Counted from the stretch's first letter, positions 33,463 to 42,356 are shown. The stretch: 64,000 nucleotides of DNA from Turicibacter sanguinis (GCF_013046825.1 NZ_CP053187.1:2204001-2268000); one strand, 5' to 3'. Numbers and translations: made by a program. The notes: generated from the sequence alone by a model not told the origin.

Positions 33463-34794
33463 TTCTCCAGCAACTATTAATGATTTAATGTAAAGACTTG
33501 GTGATCCAATATTTGATGGTCCAAAATCTAAATCATTTCCAATAGCTTCAATTTGTTGAAGAAGATCAAAGAAGTTTCCTGCAATGGTGATTTCATGAAT
33601 AGGATCATCTAATTTTCCGTCTTTAATCAGAAATCCACTTGCAGAAAGTGAAAAATCTCCTGAGATTCCATTTAATCCAGAATGTAGTCCTTGTACATCG
33701 GTAATATACAGTCCGTTTTGAATGATTGTTAATAAGTGATCAAATGAAGTTTGAGTTGGCTTGATGTACATATTAGTAGGTGAAATGTTGACAGAACTTT
33801 TAAAGCTTGAGCGTGAAGCATTTCCAGTTGGTGCTACGTTAAACGTTTTAGCTGTTGTTAAGGAGTGAAGATAGGTATTAAGCACCCCATTTGTCACGAT
33901 TTCTTTTGTATACGTTGCGACGCCTTCACCATCAAATGAAGAACTTCCCATTCCATTTTCTAAATGGGGATCATCAATGATACTGACAATGGGACTTGCA
34001 ATCACCATTCCAACTTTATCTTTTAAACGCGATAAATCTTTTAAAATGGCTTCGCCTGAGAAAATATCGCTCATGGCTTCTAAAATATCTCCAGCAACTA
34101 AGTTGCGAAGTAAAATCGGGTAAGTTCCTGATTTTACTTTTTTAGCGCCTAATTGAGCTAAAGCACGCGAGACGATTTTTTTAGCAAATGATTTAGGTTC
34201 ATAGTCAGTAAAGTTTGTGCTAATGATGAAGTCTCCATCTGTTTTATTTTCACCATTTTCTGTGACAAGAACACTGACATACGTATAGGCGAAGTTTTGA
34301 CGCTCTGATAAATCTAATCCCTTTGTATTTTTCAACATGATTTCTGAGGTACCATTAGAAAAAGCACAGTAATTAACCGATTTAACGCGAGGATCGAGTG
34401 CAAAACATTCTGATTCCACTGCTTTTAGGAAATTAATTTTTTCAAGTGGCGTTATTTCATTAAAGGCCGGATGATATAAATCAAGCGTGGTATAAAACTC
34501 ATCACCACCATAAAGTTCTTCATTTTCCGATTTTTCTAAAATAATGGCATTATTAATGACACTAGAGATAATGAACGGAATGGAAGAATCATCACATTTT
34601 TCAGTATAGGTATAACCCATTTTTCCTTCATAAAGGCCACGGAAAGATAGACCTTGTGTGACAGATACTGAGTAGGAATCCACGTTTTGCTCGAACACCT
34701 TGCATGAAAAGTTATCATTTTTCACGACATAAATTTCCATATCTGTTAATCCGGCAGCATGTCCAGCTTCAAATAAAGTATTAAAGTTAATCAT
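33460..34794 (-). CDS. pmbA: TldD/PmbA-family protein, PmbA (TldE) type
   Basis: 444 aa. It starts INFNTLFEAGHAAGLTDMEI and ends in the SASGFLIKDGKLDDPIHEIT and SNIGSPSLYIKSL segments seen in PmbA/TldE proteins. It lacks the HExxxH zinc motif, as PmbA should. PmbA and TldD form a heterodimeric protease that degrades unfolded peptides and, in E. coli, matures microcin B17 and cleaves CcdA. The start lies 3 bases after the tldD stop, so the two are co-translated. Confidence 0.9.
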   Translation of the reverse strand: MINFNTLFEAGHAAGLTDMEIYVVKNDNFSCKVFEQNVDSYSVSVTQGLSFRGLYEGKMGYTYTEKCDDSSIPFIISSVINNAIILEKSENEELYGGDEFYTTLDLYHPAFNEITPLEKINFLKAVESECFALDPRVKSVNYCAFSNGTSEIMLKNTKGLDLSERQNFAYTYVSVLVTENGENKTDGDFIISTNFTDYEPKSFAKKIVSRALAQLGAKKVKSGTYPILLRNLVAGDILEAMSDIFSGEAILKDLSRLKDKVGMVIASPIVSIIDDPHLENGMGSSSFDGEGVATYTKEIVTNGVLNTYLHSLTTAKTFNVAPTGNASRSSFKSSVNISPTNMYIKPTQTSFDHLLTIIQNGLYITDVQGLHSGLNGISGDFSLSASGFLIKDGKLDDPIHEITIAGNFFDLLQQIEAIGNDLDFGPSNIGSPSLYIKSLIVAGE

Positions 34795-34797
34795 TGC

Positions 34798-36186
34798 TTA
34801 TTCCCCCTTTGCTCCACCAACTGTAATTTCTTTAACACGTAGGGCAGGTTGACCGACATCCGTTGGAATTGAGCCACTTGAAGCCCCACACATTCCTTGT
34901 GCTCGTGCTAAATTTTCACCGACCATATCAATTTGATGTAAGATTTGAGGTCCATTTCCGATTAAAGTAGCTCCACGAACGGGTTCTGCGATTTGACCAT
35001 TACGGATTATATAACCTTCGTTCACTGCGAAGTTAAAATCACCTGTTGCAGGATTAACAGAACCACCACCCATGCTTTTAGCATAAAGACCGTATTCAGT
35101 ATTTGCGATTATTTCTGCACGTGTATGAGGTCCGTTAGCGATAAAGGTATTGGTCATACGAGAGGTTGGAGCAAATCGATAATTTTGTCGGCGTGAAGAA
35201 CCGGTAGAAGCCATATTCATGCGACGCCCATTTAATTTATCAACCAGATAGCTTTTTAAAATCCCATTTTCAATTAAGACGTTACGCTGTGTTTTCGTTC
35301 CTTCATCATCGACATTCAGTGATCCCCAAGCATTTGGAATCGTTCCATCATCAATGGCTGTCACAAACTCACTGGCTACCTTTTGACCTAATTTACTAGA
35401 AAAGACCGACAAGCCTTTTGAAACGGAACTAGCTTCGAGCCCATGACCGCAGGCTTCGTGGAAAATCACGCCTCCGAACCCGTTATCAATCACAACTGGC
35501 ATTTTACCACTTGGGCAAAGCCCAGCCTTTAACATCGTAACAGCTTGTCGAGCCGCATCTTTTGCATAGAATTCAAGGTCAAGATTTTCAATAAATTCAA
35601 ATCCTTGATGAGCACCAGGTCCATGAGATCCTGTTTGCATCTCAGATTCATTTGAGGCAACAGCTGTGAGATACATACGTGTATATGTACGTGAGTCTTC
35701 AACAAGAGCTCCCTCAGAGTTAGCAATCAAAACATTTTGTTTTTTCTCAGATAGATTAATCGAGCTTTGAGAAATAGAAGCATCATAGTTTTTAATCCAT
35801 TCACTCGCTTGCCGCATTTTTTCAATTCGTCTTGAAGCAGGAACATCTTCTAAATTTAATTTTATAAGATGTTGATTTACAATCTCTTGACGCACTAAGT
35901 TTAAGGGTTTTATAATTTGTTGACCAACTAAAGCTTGTGCAATTTCACGTGCGGTTTTGAGTAAGTTTTCGCGAGTGGAATCATTGGTGTAACCATAGAC
36001 ACAATTGGTTCCTTGAAACAATCGAATACCAACTCCATAGTCTTCACCACGATTAGCTTTATCCACTTTTCCTCCCACCATCGTGATGGTTTGAGAATCG
36101 GTTTGCTCAACGTAAAGTTCGGCAAAATCAGCGCCCATAGATAAGGCTTCATCTAACACATCTTGAATTAACAAGTGATCTAGCAT
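34798..36186 (-). CDS. tldD: TldD metalloprotease subunit
   Basis: 462 aa. The zinc motif HExxxH is present as VIFHEACGHGLEA (about residue 243-248), followed by the N-terminal-type region GADFAELYVEQT and a C-terminal CGASSGSIPTDVGQPALRV with the conserved third-ligand Cys region. It is the catalytic half of the TldD/TldE protease. Some TldD/E pairs process ribosomally made peptides, but no precursor peptide gene is evident in the neighbourhood. AAAGGAGGAG precedes ATG 36186 on this strand. A ~120-nt leader lies upstream. Confidence 0.93.
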   Translation of the reverse strand: MLDHLLIQDVLDEALSMGADFAELYVEQTDSQTITMVGGKVDKANRGEDYGVGIRLFQGTNCVYGYTNDSTRENLLKTAREIAQALVGQQIIKPLNLVRQEIVNQHLIKLNLEDVPASRRIEKMRQASEWIKNYDASISQSSINLSEKKQNVLIANSEGALVEDSRTYTRMYLTAVASNESEMQTGSHGPGAHQGFEFIENLDLEFYAKDAARQAVTMLKAGLCPSGKMPVVIDNGFGGVIFHEACGHGLEASSVSKGLSVFSSKLGQKVASEFVTAIDDGTIPNAWGSLNVDDEGTKTQRNVLIENGILKSYLVDKLNGRRMNMASTGSSRRQNYRFAPTSRMTNTFIANGPHTRAEIIANTEYGLYAKSMGGGSVNPATGDFNFAVNEGYIIRNGQIAEPVRGATLIGNGPQILHQIDMVGENLARAQGMCGASSGSIPTDVGQPALRVKEITVGGAKGE

Positions 36187-36307
36187 CTAGTTACTCCTCC
36201 TTTGAAATAATAAGACGATGATTGCTCCCTATCAAAGTTATAGTCTGGGATCTTCATTTCCCAATCCTAATTAGTGTCTGGGGTTACAGGTCTTTTTATT
36301 TACAGTT
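36187..36307 (-). promoter_or_regulatory. Possible structured leader of tldD
   Basis: The predicted transcript has about 120 nt before the tldD start. It contains two related segments, each with CCCAGAC and, 12-16 bases later, a GGG block (CCCAGACACTAATTAGGATT and CCCAGACTATAACTTTGATA begin them); the second can form CUAU/AUAG inside CCC/GGG, and GGGAAATGAAGATCCC between them can form a hairpin. I match this to no known riboswitch. Confidence 0.35.
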
Positions 36308-36313
36308 TAAGAT

Positions 36314-36322
36314 ATTATACCA
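36314..36322 (-). promoter_or_regulatory. Extended -10 promoter of tldD-pmbA
   Basis: On the minus strand TGGTATAAT, an ideal extended -10, with a weak -35 TTTAGA 16 bp upstream. Confidence 0.55.
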
Positions 36323-36780
36323 CATTCTACTAAAATCTAAAGAAGGTTAATAGAAAAAATTACCAATTAAAGATGGGTTTGAAAAATGATCGATCATTAA
36401 TAAAAATATCAAGTAAAGAAAAAAGGATGTATGATTCAAAACACGTAGAGGAGAAAGGTGACTAATCAGTCTTATATCTAGAGGATGATTCACTTTATAT
36501 ATGTGGAAGTAGATTTAGGCTTGGATTGGTACAAAAGTAAATGACGCCGTTGGCAGAGCAAGAAATACTAGAAAAAATATCAAAATCAGAGGGTGATAAA
36601 CAACCGGATAAACTCAATGAAAATATGGGGGATGATTAAATGAATTAGCATTTCGCTGTTATGAAAAATTGGAGTTAAAAAAGCAGTACGAATGCAAGCG
36701 GCTCGCATGATGTCAAGCAGACAGGGATACTTTTTTGATGAATAGCTTTTAAAAGGAGTGATAAACTAAAGAAGAATGAT
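36323..36780. other. Gene-free stretch with decayed coding fragments
   Basis: Short plus-strand fragments read like protein but have many stops: a 32-codon frame 36541-36639 (MTPLAEQEILEKISKSEG...), ELAFRCYEKLELKK after it, and AVRMQAARMMSSRQGYFFDE ending at a stop near 36742. They may be one gene broken by frameshifts. I cannot identify it. Confidence 0.35.
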
Positions 36781-36797
36781 TTGCAAGGGATGTGAAT

Positions 36798-37415
36798 ATG
36801 ACGCGAAGCGGTTGCGTCTTTTATCAAATGAGACAGAGATTAAGTCAATTATTCATATTAATCGGATTCATTTGCTTTTTAATCCCGATTGGAAATTTAG
36901 CTCGGATGCAATATTATAAAGAACAAGCATCCTTAACGTGGCAACTACCACTGGGATTAAATAGCCTTGATTTATCGATGCGAGAGTTATTTTCAATGGT
37001 ATATGATGAGATTCCCTCTACTAATGCTCGCATTGGAAGTGTCAGTTACTTAAAAGAAATTCCTATCCCGCTCTATCAGGGGATTGAGAATCAGCAATTG
37101 ACGAAGGGGCTTGGTCATGATCCTTTATCCGTGTTACCTGGTGAAAATGGGAATTGCTTAATTTACGGGCATCGAGAGGAGTTTTTATGGGAACTTCAAG
37201 CCATTGCAGTCGGTGATGAGATTTTCGTTCAAACGATTTATGGGACATGGATTTATGAAGTGAATGAGATTCATGTGTTAAATCCGGATGATTCCTTTAT
37301 TTTCGAGCAAACGAAAACTCCCACGTTAACTTTGGTAACTTGTCATCCTTTCATCTACTTTGGGCCGATTAAAAATCGATTTGTGGTTCGTGGAACATTA
37401 ATTGGGAAACTTTAA
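36798..37415 (+). CDS. Sortase (class D-like transpeptidase)
   Basis: ATG 36798 behind AAGGGA is preferred to GTG 36792 (205 aa). One N-terminal membrane anchor (about 15-35), then the sortase barrel: catalytic His in LIYGHREEF (about 125), catalytic Cys in TLTLVTCHPF (about 181), and the Arg of KNRFVVRG (about 195-199). The enzyme joins surface proteins to the cell wall or to each other at the outer membrane face. No LPxTG-type substrate gene is next to it, so it is a solitary sortase. The class is judged from size and the TLVTC/YGHR motifs only. Confidence 0.88.
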   Translation: MTRSGCVFYQMRQRLSQLFILIGFICFLIPIGNLARMQYYKEQASLTWQLPLGLNSLDLSMRELFSMVYDEIPSTNARIGSVSYLKEIPIPLYQGIENQQLTKGLGHDPLSVLPGENGNCLIYGHREEFLWELQAIAVGDEIFVQTIYGTWIYEVNEIHVLNPDDSFIFEQTKTPTLTLVTCHPFIYFGPIKNRFVVRGTLIGKL

Positions 37416-37459
37416 CTATATTTTGATGGTAAAAATCTAAATATAGTTAAAGTTTTTTT
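37408..37459 (+). terminator. Intrinsic terminator overlapping the sortase 3' end
   Basis: 17-bp stem AAACTTTAACTATATTT (37408-37424) with its complement (37439-37455), then T run. The left arm contains the last codons and stop of the sortase gene. Confidence 0.9.
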
Positions 37460-37468
37460 TATGACCTA

Positions 37469-37477
37469 TGATATAAT
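37469..37477 (+). promoter_or_regulatory. Extended -10 promoter of ABC exporter operon
   Basis: TGATATAAT at 37469-37477; transcription would start near 37484, just ahead of the Fur box. Confidence 0.6.
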
Positions 37478-37489
37478 CTAATTATGAAT

Positions 37490-37506
37490 TTGATAATCAT
37501 TATCAA
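37490..37506. promoter_or_regulatory. Fur box
   Basis: Perfect palindrome TTGATAATCATTATCAA, holding the core of the Fur consensus (GATAATNATTATC). Placed just after the expected transcription start, it should give iron-dependent repression. Confidence 0.75.
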
Positions 37507-37527
37507 CAGTAGATAGGAGAGAAGTGT

Positions 37528-39303
37528 ATGATGATTAATAAACGACTCATCTCGATTTGTGAAGAGTCTAAAAAATATATGTTTTTAACCCTCCTTTGTA
37601 GTTGGATTGGGATTATATGTAACATTGCCATTATCTTTATGATGGGATTATTTATTAATGCAATGGTAGCGGGGGAGACGTTATCAAAAGGATTAAGTCA
37701 TTTTTATTTGACGAAACATTTAACATTAGCGGTTGCTATTCCGTTACTTATTATCTTATTGATTGCAAAATTTATTGCTCACCATTATTATGGAAAATTC
37801 TCGTATAAATCATCAGCAAAAGCACGTAGTACCTTACGTTCTTTAATTTATGAAAAGTTATTACGCTTAGGAATGGATTATCAAAAATCACAGCCAACCT
37901 CAACAATTGTTCAGATTTCAATTGAAGGAGTTGAACAGCTAGAAATTTATTTTGGGAAATATTTACCTCAATTTTTCTATTCATTATTAGCTCCTTTAAC
38001 TCTATTTGTCGTCATTTCAACGATTTCTTGGAAAGTCGCGTTAGTATTTATTGCCTGTGTCCCATTAATTCCAATATCAATTATTGCCTTAATGAAAGTC
38101 GCTAAACGTATCATGAAAGATTATTGGAATAACTATGCGGATCTTGGAGATACATTCCTCGAAAACTTACAAGGACTAACGACTTTAAAAGTTTATGGAC
38201 AAGATGACATTAAGCATCTTGAAATGAATGAAGAAGCGGAAAAGTTCCGTCGTATTACGATGAAATTGTTAAGTATGCAGCTAAATTCAATTAATATTAT
38301 GGATTTAATTGCTTTTGGGGGTTCAGCACTAGGAACGATTGTCGCTCTTTATCAATTCCAAAAGGGTGCCATAAATGTTGGAGAATTAATTGTCATTATT
38401 TTACTATCATCTGAATTCTTTATTCCAATGCGATTACTTGGATCTTACTTCCATATTGCGATGAATGGAATGGCGGCAAGTGATCGAATCTTTGCTTTAT
38501 TGGATACAGAAGAAGTGGCAGTTAAGAACCCTTGTGATTTTAAAAAGGATTCATCTGTGAAGATTGAAGTGGAGAACATTAACTTTAGTTATGATGGAGA
38601 ACGCCAAGTTCTAAATGACATTTCATTTGACTTAACAAATGGCGGTTTAACTGCAATTGTTGGGGAAAGTGGAAGTGGAAAAAGTACAATGGCGACGTTA
38701 TTAATTGGACAAAAACGACCAACTAGTGGACGTATCTTAATCAATGGAGTAGATTTAACTCAGTTAAAAACTGAAGCTTTATATGAGCATGTGTCATTAG
38801 TTTCAGCGCATAGTCATATTTTTAAAGGAAGCATTAAAGAAAATTTACTAATGGCAAAACGTGATGCTACATCAGAAGAAGTGAATCAAGCCTTAAAAAT
38901 GGCACGACTTGATCAGTTTATTGCTGGACTACCAAAAGGTTTAGAAACTGAAGTTTCAGAAAATGGAAGTTCATTATCAGGTGGACAAAAACAACGTTTA
39001 GCTTTAGCACGTGTGATTTTAGCGAATCGTGATGTGATTATTTTTGATGAAGCAACTTCAAATATTGATGTTGAAAGCGAAGAAGCGATTTGGGATGCTA
39101 TTTATGAGTTATCACAGCAAAAAACAATTTTAGTCATTTCACATCGTTTAGCAAGCGTGAAACGTGCGAAAGCAATTCATGTGTTTAAATTAGGAACACT
39201 GGTTGAATCGGGAACACATGATCATTTAATGAGTCAAAATGGAGTTTACGCTCACATGGTTGAAAGTCAACAACAATTAGAAATGATTAGGGAGGTGGAG
39301 TAG
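37528..39303 (+). CDS. ABC half-exporter, CydD-like, Fur-controlled
   Basis: 591 aa: six membrane helices over about 1-315, then a nucleotide-binding domain with Walker A GESGSGKST (about 383), signature LSGGQKQR (about 486) and Walker B VIIFDEATSNID. The order and length suit CydD-like or IrtA-like exporters; CydDC moves cysteine/glutathione or haem-related compounds. A Fur box upstream points to iron- or haem-linked function. GGAGAG precedes ATG 37528. The stop is followed at once by the partner gene. Confidence 0.82.
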   Translation: MMINKRLISICEESKKYMFLTLLCSWIGIICNIAIIFMMGLFINAMVAGETLSKGLSHFYLTKHLTLAVAIPLLIILLIAKFIAHHYYGKFSYKSSAKARSTLRSLIYEKLLRLGMDYQKSQPTSTIVQISIEGVEQLEIYFGKYLPQFFYSLLAPLTLFVVISTISWKVALVFIACVPLIPISIIALMKVAKRIMKDYWNNYADLGDTFLENLQGLTTLKVYGQDDIKHLEMNEEAEKFRRITMKLLSMQLNSINIMDLIAFGGSALGTIVALYQFQKGAINVGELIVIILLSSEFFIPMRLLGSYFHIAMNGMAASDRIFALLDTEEVAVKNPCDFKKDSSVKIEVENINFSYDGERQVLNDISFDLTNGGLTAIVGESGSGKSTMATLLIGQKRPTSGRILINGVDLTQLKTEALYEHVSLVSAHSHIFKGSIKENLLMAKRDATSEEVNQALKMARLDQFIAGLPKGLETEVSENGSSLSGGQKQRLALARVILANRDVIIFDEATSNIDVESEEAIWDAIYELSQQKTILVISHRLASVKRAKAIHVFKLGTLVESGTHDHLMSQNGVYAHMVESQQQLEMIREVE

Positions 39304-40974
39304 ATGAAACGTCAATCTGGATTTAAGATTATGATGCGCCTCTTAAAAGAATTAAAGCCTTTAGTTGGGGTGATGATGATTACAATTACCCTTGGAGTTT
39401 TAGGGTTTTTAACAGCTATCTCCATTGCTAGTTTTGCAGCAGTAGCACTTGGAACATTAGTTGAAGGAGCTACTATTGTTTCATTTAAAGCAGCTATCAC
39501 CATCATGGCAGTTTGTGCCGTGATGCGTGGATTACTTCGTTATGGAGAACAATTATCAGGACATTATATTGCCTTTAAAATTTTATATTTATTGCGTGAT
39601 AAAATCTTTGCTAAACTTCGTACACTTGCTCCCGCAAAATTAGAAGGACGTGATAAAGGAGATTTAATTTCACTGATTACATCTGATATTGAATTACTTG
39701 AAGTCTTTTATGCACATACGATTGCGCCGATTGCAATTGCGATTTTAACCAATTCGATGATTACGGTACTTTTATGGTTCATTCATCCGATTTATGGGGT
39801 GTTAGCAGCCTTCTTCTTTATTTTAGTTGGATTTGTGGTCCCTTACGCTTCTTCGAAATTAGTAAGTGAGGCTGGGGTTAATTATCGTCGTGAGTTTGGA
39901 AGTAGTAATCAATATATTCTAGATTCATTACGTGGATTAAAAGAGATTTTACTATTTAATCAAGGACAGGAACGCTTAACTCAATTAAATCAAAAGTCTG
40001 AGGAGTTAAATGAAAGTATTCGTAAAATTAAAGATCACGAAGGGATCGTGACGGGAATTACAAGTACCATTATTACGCTTGCAATGCTTGTATTCCTAGG
40101 AGTTGGAGCATACCTTTACTCAATCGGAGCCGTGACTTTAACATTAGTTTTAGTAGCGCTTGTTGTGATTGCTTCTTCATTTGGACCGGTTGTTGCATTA
40201 AGTAATTTATCGAACACATTAGCTCATACGTTTGCCTGTGCCGAGCGTTTATTCGAGTTACTAGATGAAATGCCACAAGTTGAAGAAGTGAGCGGACAAA
40301 TGCCACTGACGATGAATGAGATGACACTAGATCGAGTTTCATTTGCCTATCCAAATAGTGATCACTTATTACTTGATGAAGCATCGATTCACATTGAAAA
40401 AGGTGAAAAGTTAGCATTAATCGGAGAAAGTGGAATTGGAAAAAGTACGTTTATTAAGTTATTAATGCGCTATTTTGACACAAAAAAAGGTCATGTCTTC
40501 ATTGACGGAACGAATATTAAGTCAATTCCAACGGCCTCATTAAGATTGAAACAAACTCTTGTTAGTCAAGAGACGTATTTATTTAATGATACGATTGAAA
40601 ATAACATTAAAATTGGTTGCAAGGATGCAAGTCTTGAAGAGGTAATAGAAGCTGCTAAAAAGGCATCGATTCATGAATTTATTGAAAGTTTACCGAAAGG
40701 TTATCAAACAAAAGTTGGGGAGCTTGGTGGAATGGTCTCATCTGGTGAGAAGCAACGTTTAGGATTAGCTCGTGCGTTTTTACATAATGGTGATGTCTTA
40801 ATTTTAGATGAGCCAACAAGTAACTTAGATGCTTTAAATGAAGGATCGATTTTAAAATCAATTCAAGACTATGGACAAGATAAAACGGTTATTTTAATTT
40901 CACATCGTAAGTCAACGACTGCAGTCTGTGAGAAGGTCTATCGTTTAGAAAATCAAAAGTTATATCAAAATTAA
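39304..40974 (+). CDS. ABC half-exporter, CydC-like, partner of preceding gene
   Basis: 556 aa, starting at the base after the previous stop, behind AGGGAGGTGG. Six membrane helices, then Walker A GESGIGKST (about 376), a diverged signature VSSGEKQR in place of LSGGQ (about 478), and Walker B LILDEPTSNLD with its Glu. With the other subunit it should form one heterodimeric exporter. Substrate unknown; the Fur box of the operon and its CydC-like character favour iron, haem or thiol handling. A hairpin follows, yet a second Fur-box promoter begins the next small genes. Confidence 0.82.
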   Translation: MKRQSGFKIMMRLLKELKPLVGVMMITITLGVLGFLTAISIASFAAVALGTLVEGATIVSFKAAITIMAVCAVMRGLLRYGEQLSGHYIAFKILYLLRDKIFAKLRTLAPAKLEGRDKGDLISLITSDIELLEVFYAHTIAPIAIAILTNSMITVLLWFIHPIYGVLAAFFFILVGFVVPYASSKLVSEAGVNYRREFGSSNQYILDSLRGLKEILLFNQGQERLTQLNQKSEELNESIRKIKDHEGIVTGITSTIITLAMLVFLGVGAYLYSIGAVTLTLVLVALVVIASSFGPVVALSNLSNTLAHTFACAERLFELLDEMPQVEEVSGQMPLTMNEMTLDRVSFAYPNSDHLLLDEASIHIEKGEKLALIGESGIGKSTFIKLLMRYFDTKKGHVFIDGTNIKSIPTASLRLKQTLVSQETYLFNDTIENNIKIGCKDASLEEVIEAAKKASIHEFIESLPKGYQTKVGELGGMVSSGEKQRLGLARAFLHNGDVLILDEPTSNLDALNEGSILKSIQDYGQDKTVILISHRKSTTAVCEKVYRLENQKLYQN

Positions 40975-41005
40975 AGAGGATTTCAATAATCCTCTTCCTT
41001 TTTAA
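40975..41005 (+). terminator. Terminator between exporter genes and ygbA-like gene
   Basis: Stem AGAGGATT with AATCCTCT, then TCCTTTTT. Moderate strength. Confidence 0.65.
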
Positions 41006-41013
41006 AACTATAG

Positions 41014-41028
41014 TGATAATGATTATCA
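41014..41028. promoter_or_regulatory. Second Fur box
   Basis: Perfect palindrome TGATAATGATTATCA. It overlaps a possible -10 (TATAGT) and lies 16 bases before the start of the ygbA-like gene, so this gene group has its own iron control. Confidence 0.75.
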
Positions 41029-41044
41029 TTGATAAGGAGGGTTT

Positions 41045-41347
41045 ATGAAAAAGTTAGGAAGAGTGGAGAAAGAAAAACAAATTATTCAGTTAATGATTGA
41101 AATTTATTGTCATAAAAAACATCAACAACAAAAGGACCTTTGTGAAGAGTGCCAAGCATTATTAGAGTATGCGCACAAACGATTAAGTTTTTGTAAGTTT
41201 GGTGATGAAAAAACGGCTTGTCGAAAGTGTCCGATTCATTGCTATAAAAAAGATATGAAAATGAAAGTCAAAGAAGTGATGAGATTTTCAGGGCCAAGAC
41301 TGTTGATTTATCGCCCAGTTGAATTTATCAAACATTGGTTTTATTAA
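41045..41347 (+). CDS. YgbA-family (nitrous oxide-stimulated promoter) protein
   Basis: 100 aa. A short basic helix at the start, then a cysteine-rich centre: CEECQALLEYAHKRLSFC and ACRKCPIHCYKKDMK, then VMRFSGPRLLIYRPVEFIKH. This is the pattern of the YgbA_NO family; E. coli ygbA is induced by nitric oxide and helps recovery from nitrosative stress. The cysteines may bind iron or Fe-S. AAGGAGGG precedes ATG 41045, and a Fur box lies just upstream. The next gene starts 14 bases downstream. Confidence 0.85.
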   Translation: MKKLGRVEKEKQIIQLMIEIYCHKKHQQQKDLCEECQALLEYAHKRLSFCKFGDEKTACRKCPIHCYKKDMKMKVKEVMRFSGPRLLIYRPVEFIKHWFY

Positions 41348-41361
41348 GGAGAGGAAAAAGT

Positions 41362-41736
41362 ATGAACAAAGTAAAAAAAGGTTTATTAGTAACGATTGGA
41401 TTACTTTCAATGGGACTTGGATTGATTGGTGTAATCCTTCCAGTTTTACCCACGACGCCCTTTTTACTTTTAGCATCAGTTTGTTTTGTAAAAGGTTCGG
41501 ATCGCTTTGATCGATGGTTTAAAGGAACAAAGTTATATCAAAAGCATTTAGAAACGTTTGTTGAAAGTAAAAAAATGACATTAAAACAAAAATGGATGAT
41601 TTTATTATTTGCCGATTTTATGTTAATGTTTCCATTTATTTTAATTGATAGTTTACATATGCGTTTATTTTTAATCCTTTTAATTCTTTGTAAGTTTTAC
41701 TACTTCTTCGTTAAAATTGAGACTATTAAAAATTAA
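41362..41736 (+). CDS. YbaN-like DUF454 membrane protein
   Basis: Start set to ATG 41362 behind TAAGGAGAGG; a frame from 41335 would overlap the previous gene (124 aa). Helix 1 GLLVTIGLLSMGLGLIGVIL, the family motif PVLPTTPFLLLASVCFVKGS, a polar loop DRWFKGTKLYQKHLETF, and two further helices. DUF454 proteins often travel with Fur-regulated or haem genes; the function is not established. Co-transcribed with its neighbours. Confidence 0.85.
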   Translation: MNKVKKGLLVTIGLLSMGLGLIGVILPVLPTTPFLLLASVCFVKGSDRFDRWFKGTKLYQKHLETFVESKKMTLKQKWMILLFADFMLMFPFILIDSLHMRLFLILLILCKFYYFFVKIETIKN

Positions 41737-41748
41737 GGAGTTGAACAA

Positions 41749-42057
41749 ATGTTATCACATACGTGTTTTTTTGGAGCATTATTAATCTATTACATTCCTA
41801 GAATGATGAATAAAAAATCAAAGTTTTTACGAAATACTCATATTGTATTAGGATCATTAGCTATTTTAGGAATGCTTGGGGAGACCATCATGAAATTTGG
41901 AACACCAAGTTTCATGAAGTATTTAGGATTTTCAGCAGTTATGTTGTTCATTGGAATCACAGGTTATCTCATGACAAAAGCTAAAAATATGAGACGTTGG
42001 CATATTATCGCGACGTTATCATTCTTTGCTTATTTAGCTCTAATCATCATCTTATAA
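41749..42057 (+). CDS. Small four-helix membrane protein, possibly haem-binding
   Basis: 102 aa with about four membrane helices. His in NTHIVLG (about 30) and in RRWHIIATLSF (about 85) lie near membrane faces, an arrangement like small cytochrome b561-type or DUF4405-type proteins, so haem binding is possible. I do not recognise the family with confidence. AAGGAG precedes ATG 41749, 12 bases after the DUF454 stop; it is the last gene of the Fur-controlled group. Confidence 0.65.
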   Translation: MLSHTCFFGALLIYYIPRMMNKKSKFLRNTHIVLGSLAILGMLGETIMKFGTPSFMKYLGFSAVMLFIGITGYLMTKAKNMRRWHIIATLSFFAYLALIIIL

Positions 42058-42061
42058 TCAG

Positions 42062-42090
42062 AAAAAGCACCTAGTTTTAGGTGCTTTTCC
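42062..42090 (+). terminator. Intrinsic terminator of Fur-controlled group
   Basis: Stem AAAAGCACCT with AGGTGCTTTT around AGTTTT. Confidence 0.85.
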
Positions 42091-42137
42091 TATACGCGAA
42101 TCATGAAAAAGAATAGGGTATAGAGGGAGGGAATGAA

Positions 42138-42320
42138 ATGGTTAATTTGCAGCGAAATATGAGTGTGACAACGACGGATACGACGTGCCAATCTTGTTCG
42201 ACAACAGATACAGGAATTACAGAAAATGGTTATACAGGAAGTTCGTTTGCAAGTCTCTTGGTCATTATTCTATTTGTGATTTGGTTTTTATATCGAATGG
42301 GAAAGTTATCAAATCAATAA
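42138..42320 (+). CDS. Small single-helix membrane protein
   Basis: 60 aa. A Thr/Ser-rich head with TCQSC (CxxC) is followed by one helix (FASLLVIILFVIWFLY) and a short basic tail. GGGAGGG at a good distance before ATG 42138 and a strong terminator directly after support a real gene. The layout, a polar head then a phenylalanine/valine-rich helix, recalls YjcZ-type sporulation peptides, but this is only a resemblance. Confidence 0.55.
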   Translation: MVNLQRNMSVTTTDTTCQSCSTTDTGITENGYTGSSFASLLVIILFVIWFLYRMGKLSNQ

Positions 42321-42356
42321 AAAACCTCTTATCAATCTGGATAAGAGGTTTTTTAT
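42321..42356 (+). terminator. Intrinsic terminator
   Basis: Stem AAAAACCTCTTATC with GATAAGAGGTTTTTT around AATCTG. Confidence 0.9.

Noticed and set aside
36541-36639. 32-codon frame as a small gene
   Set aside because: No ribosome site, and stops plus further protein-like fragments around it suggest decay rather than a real small gene.
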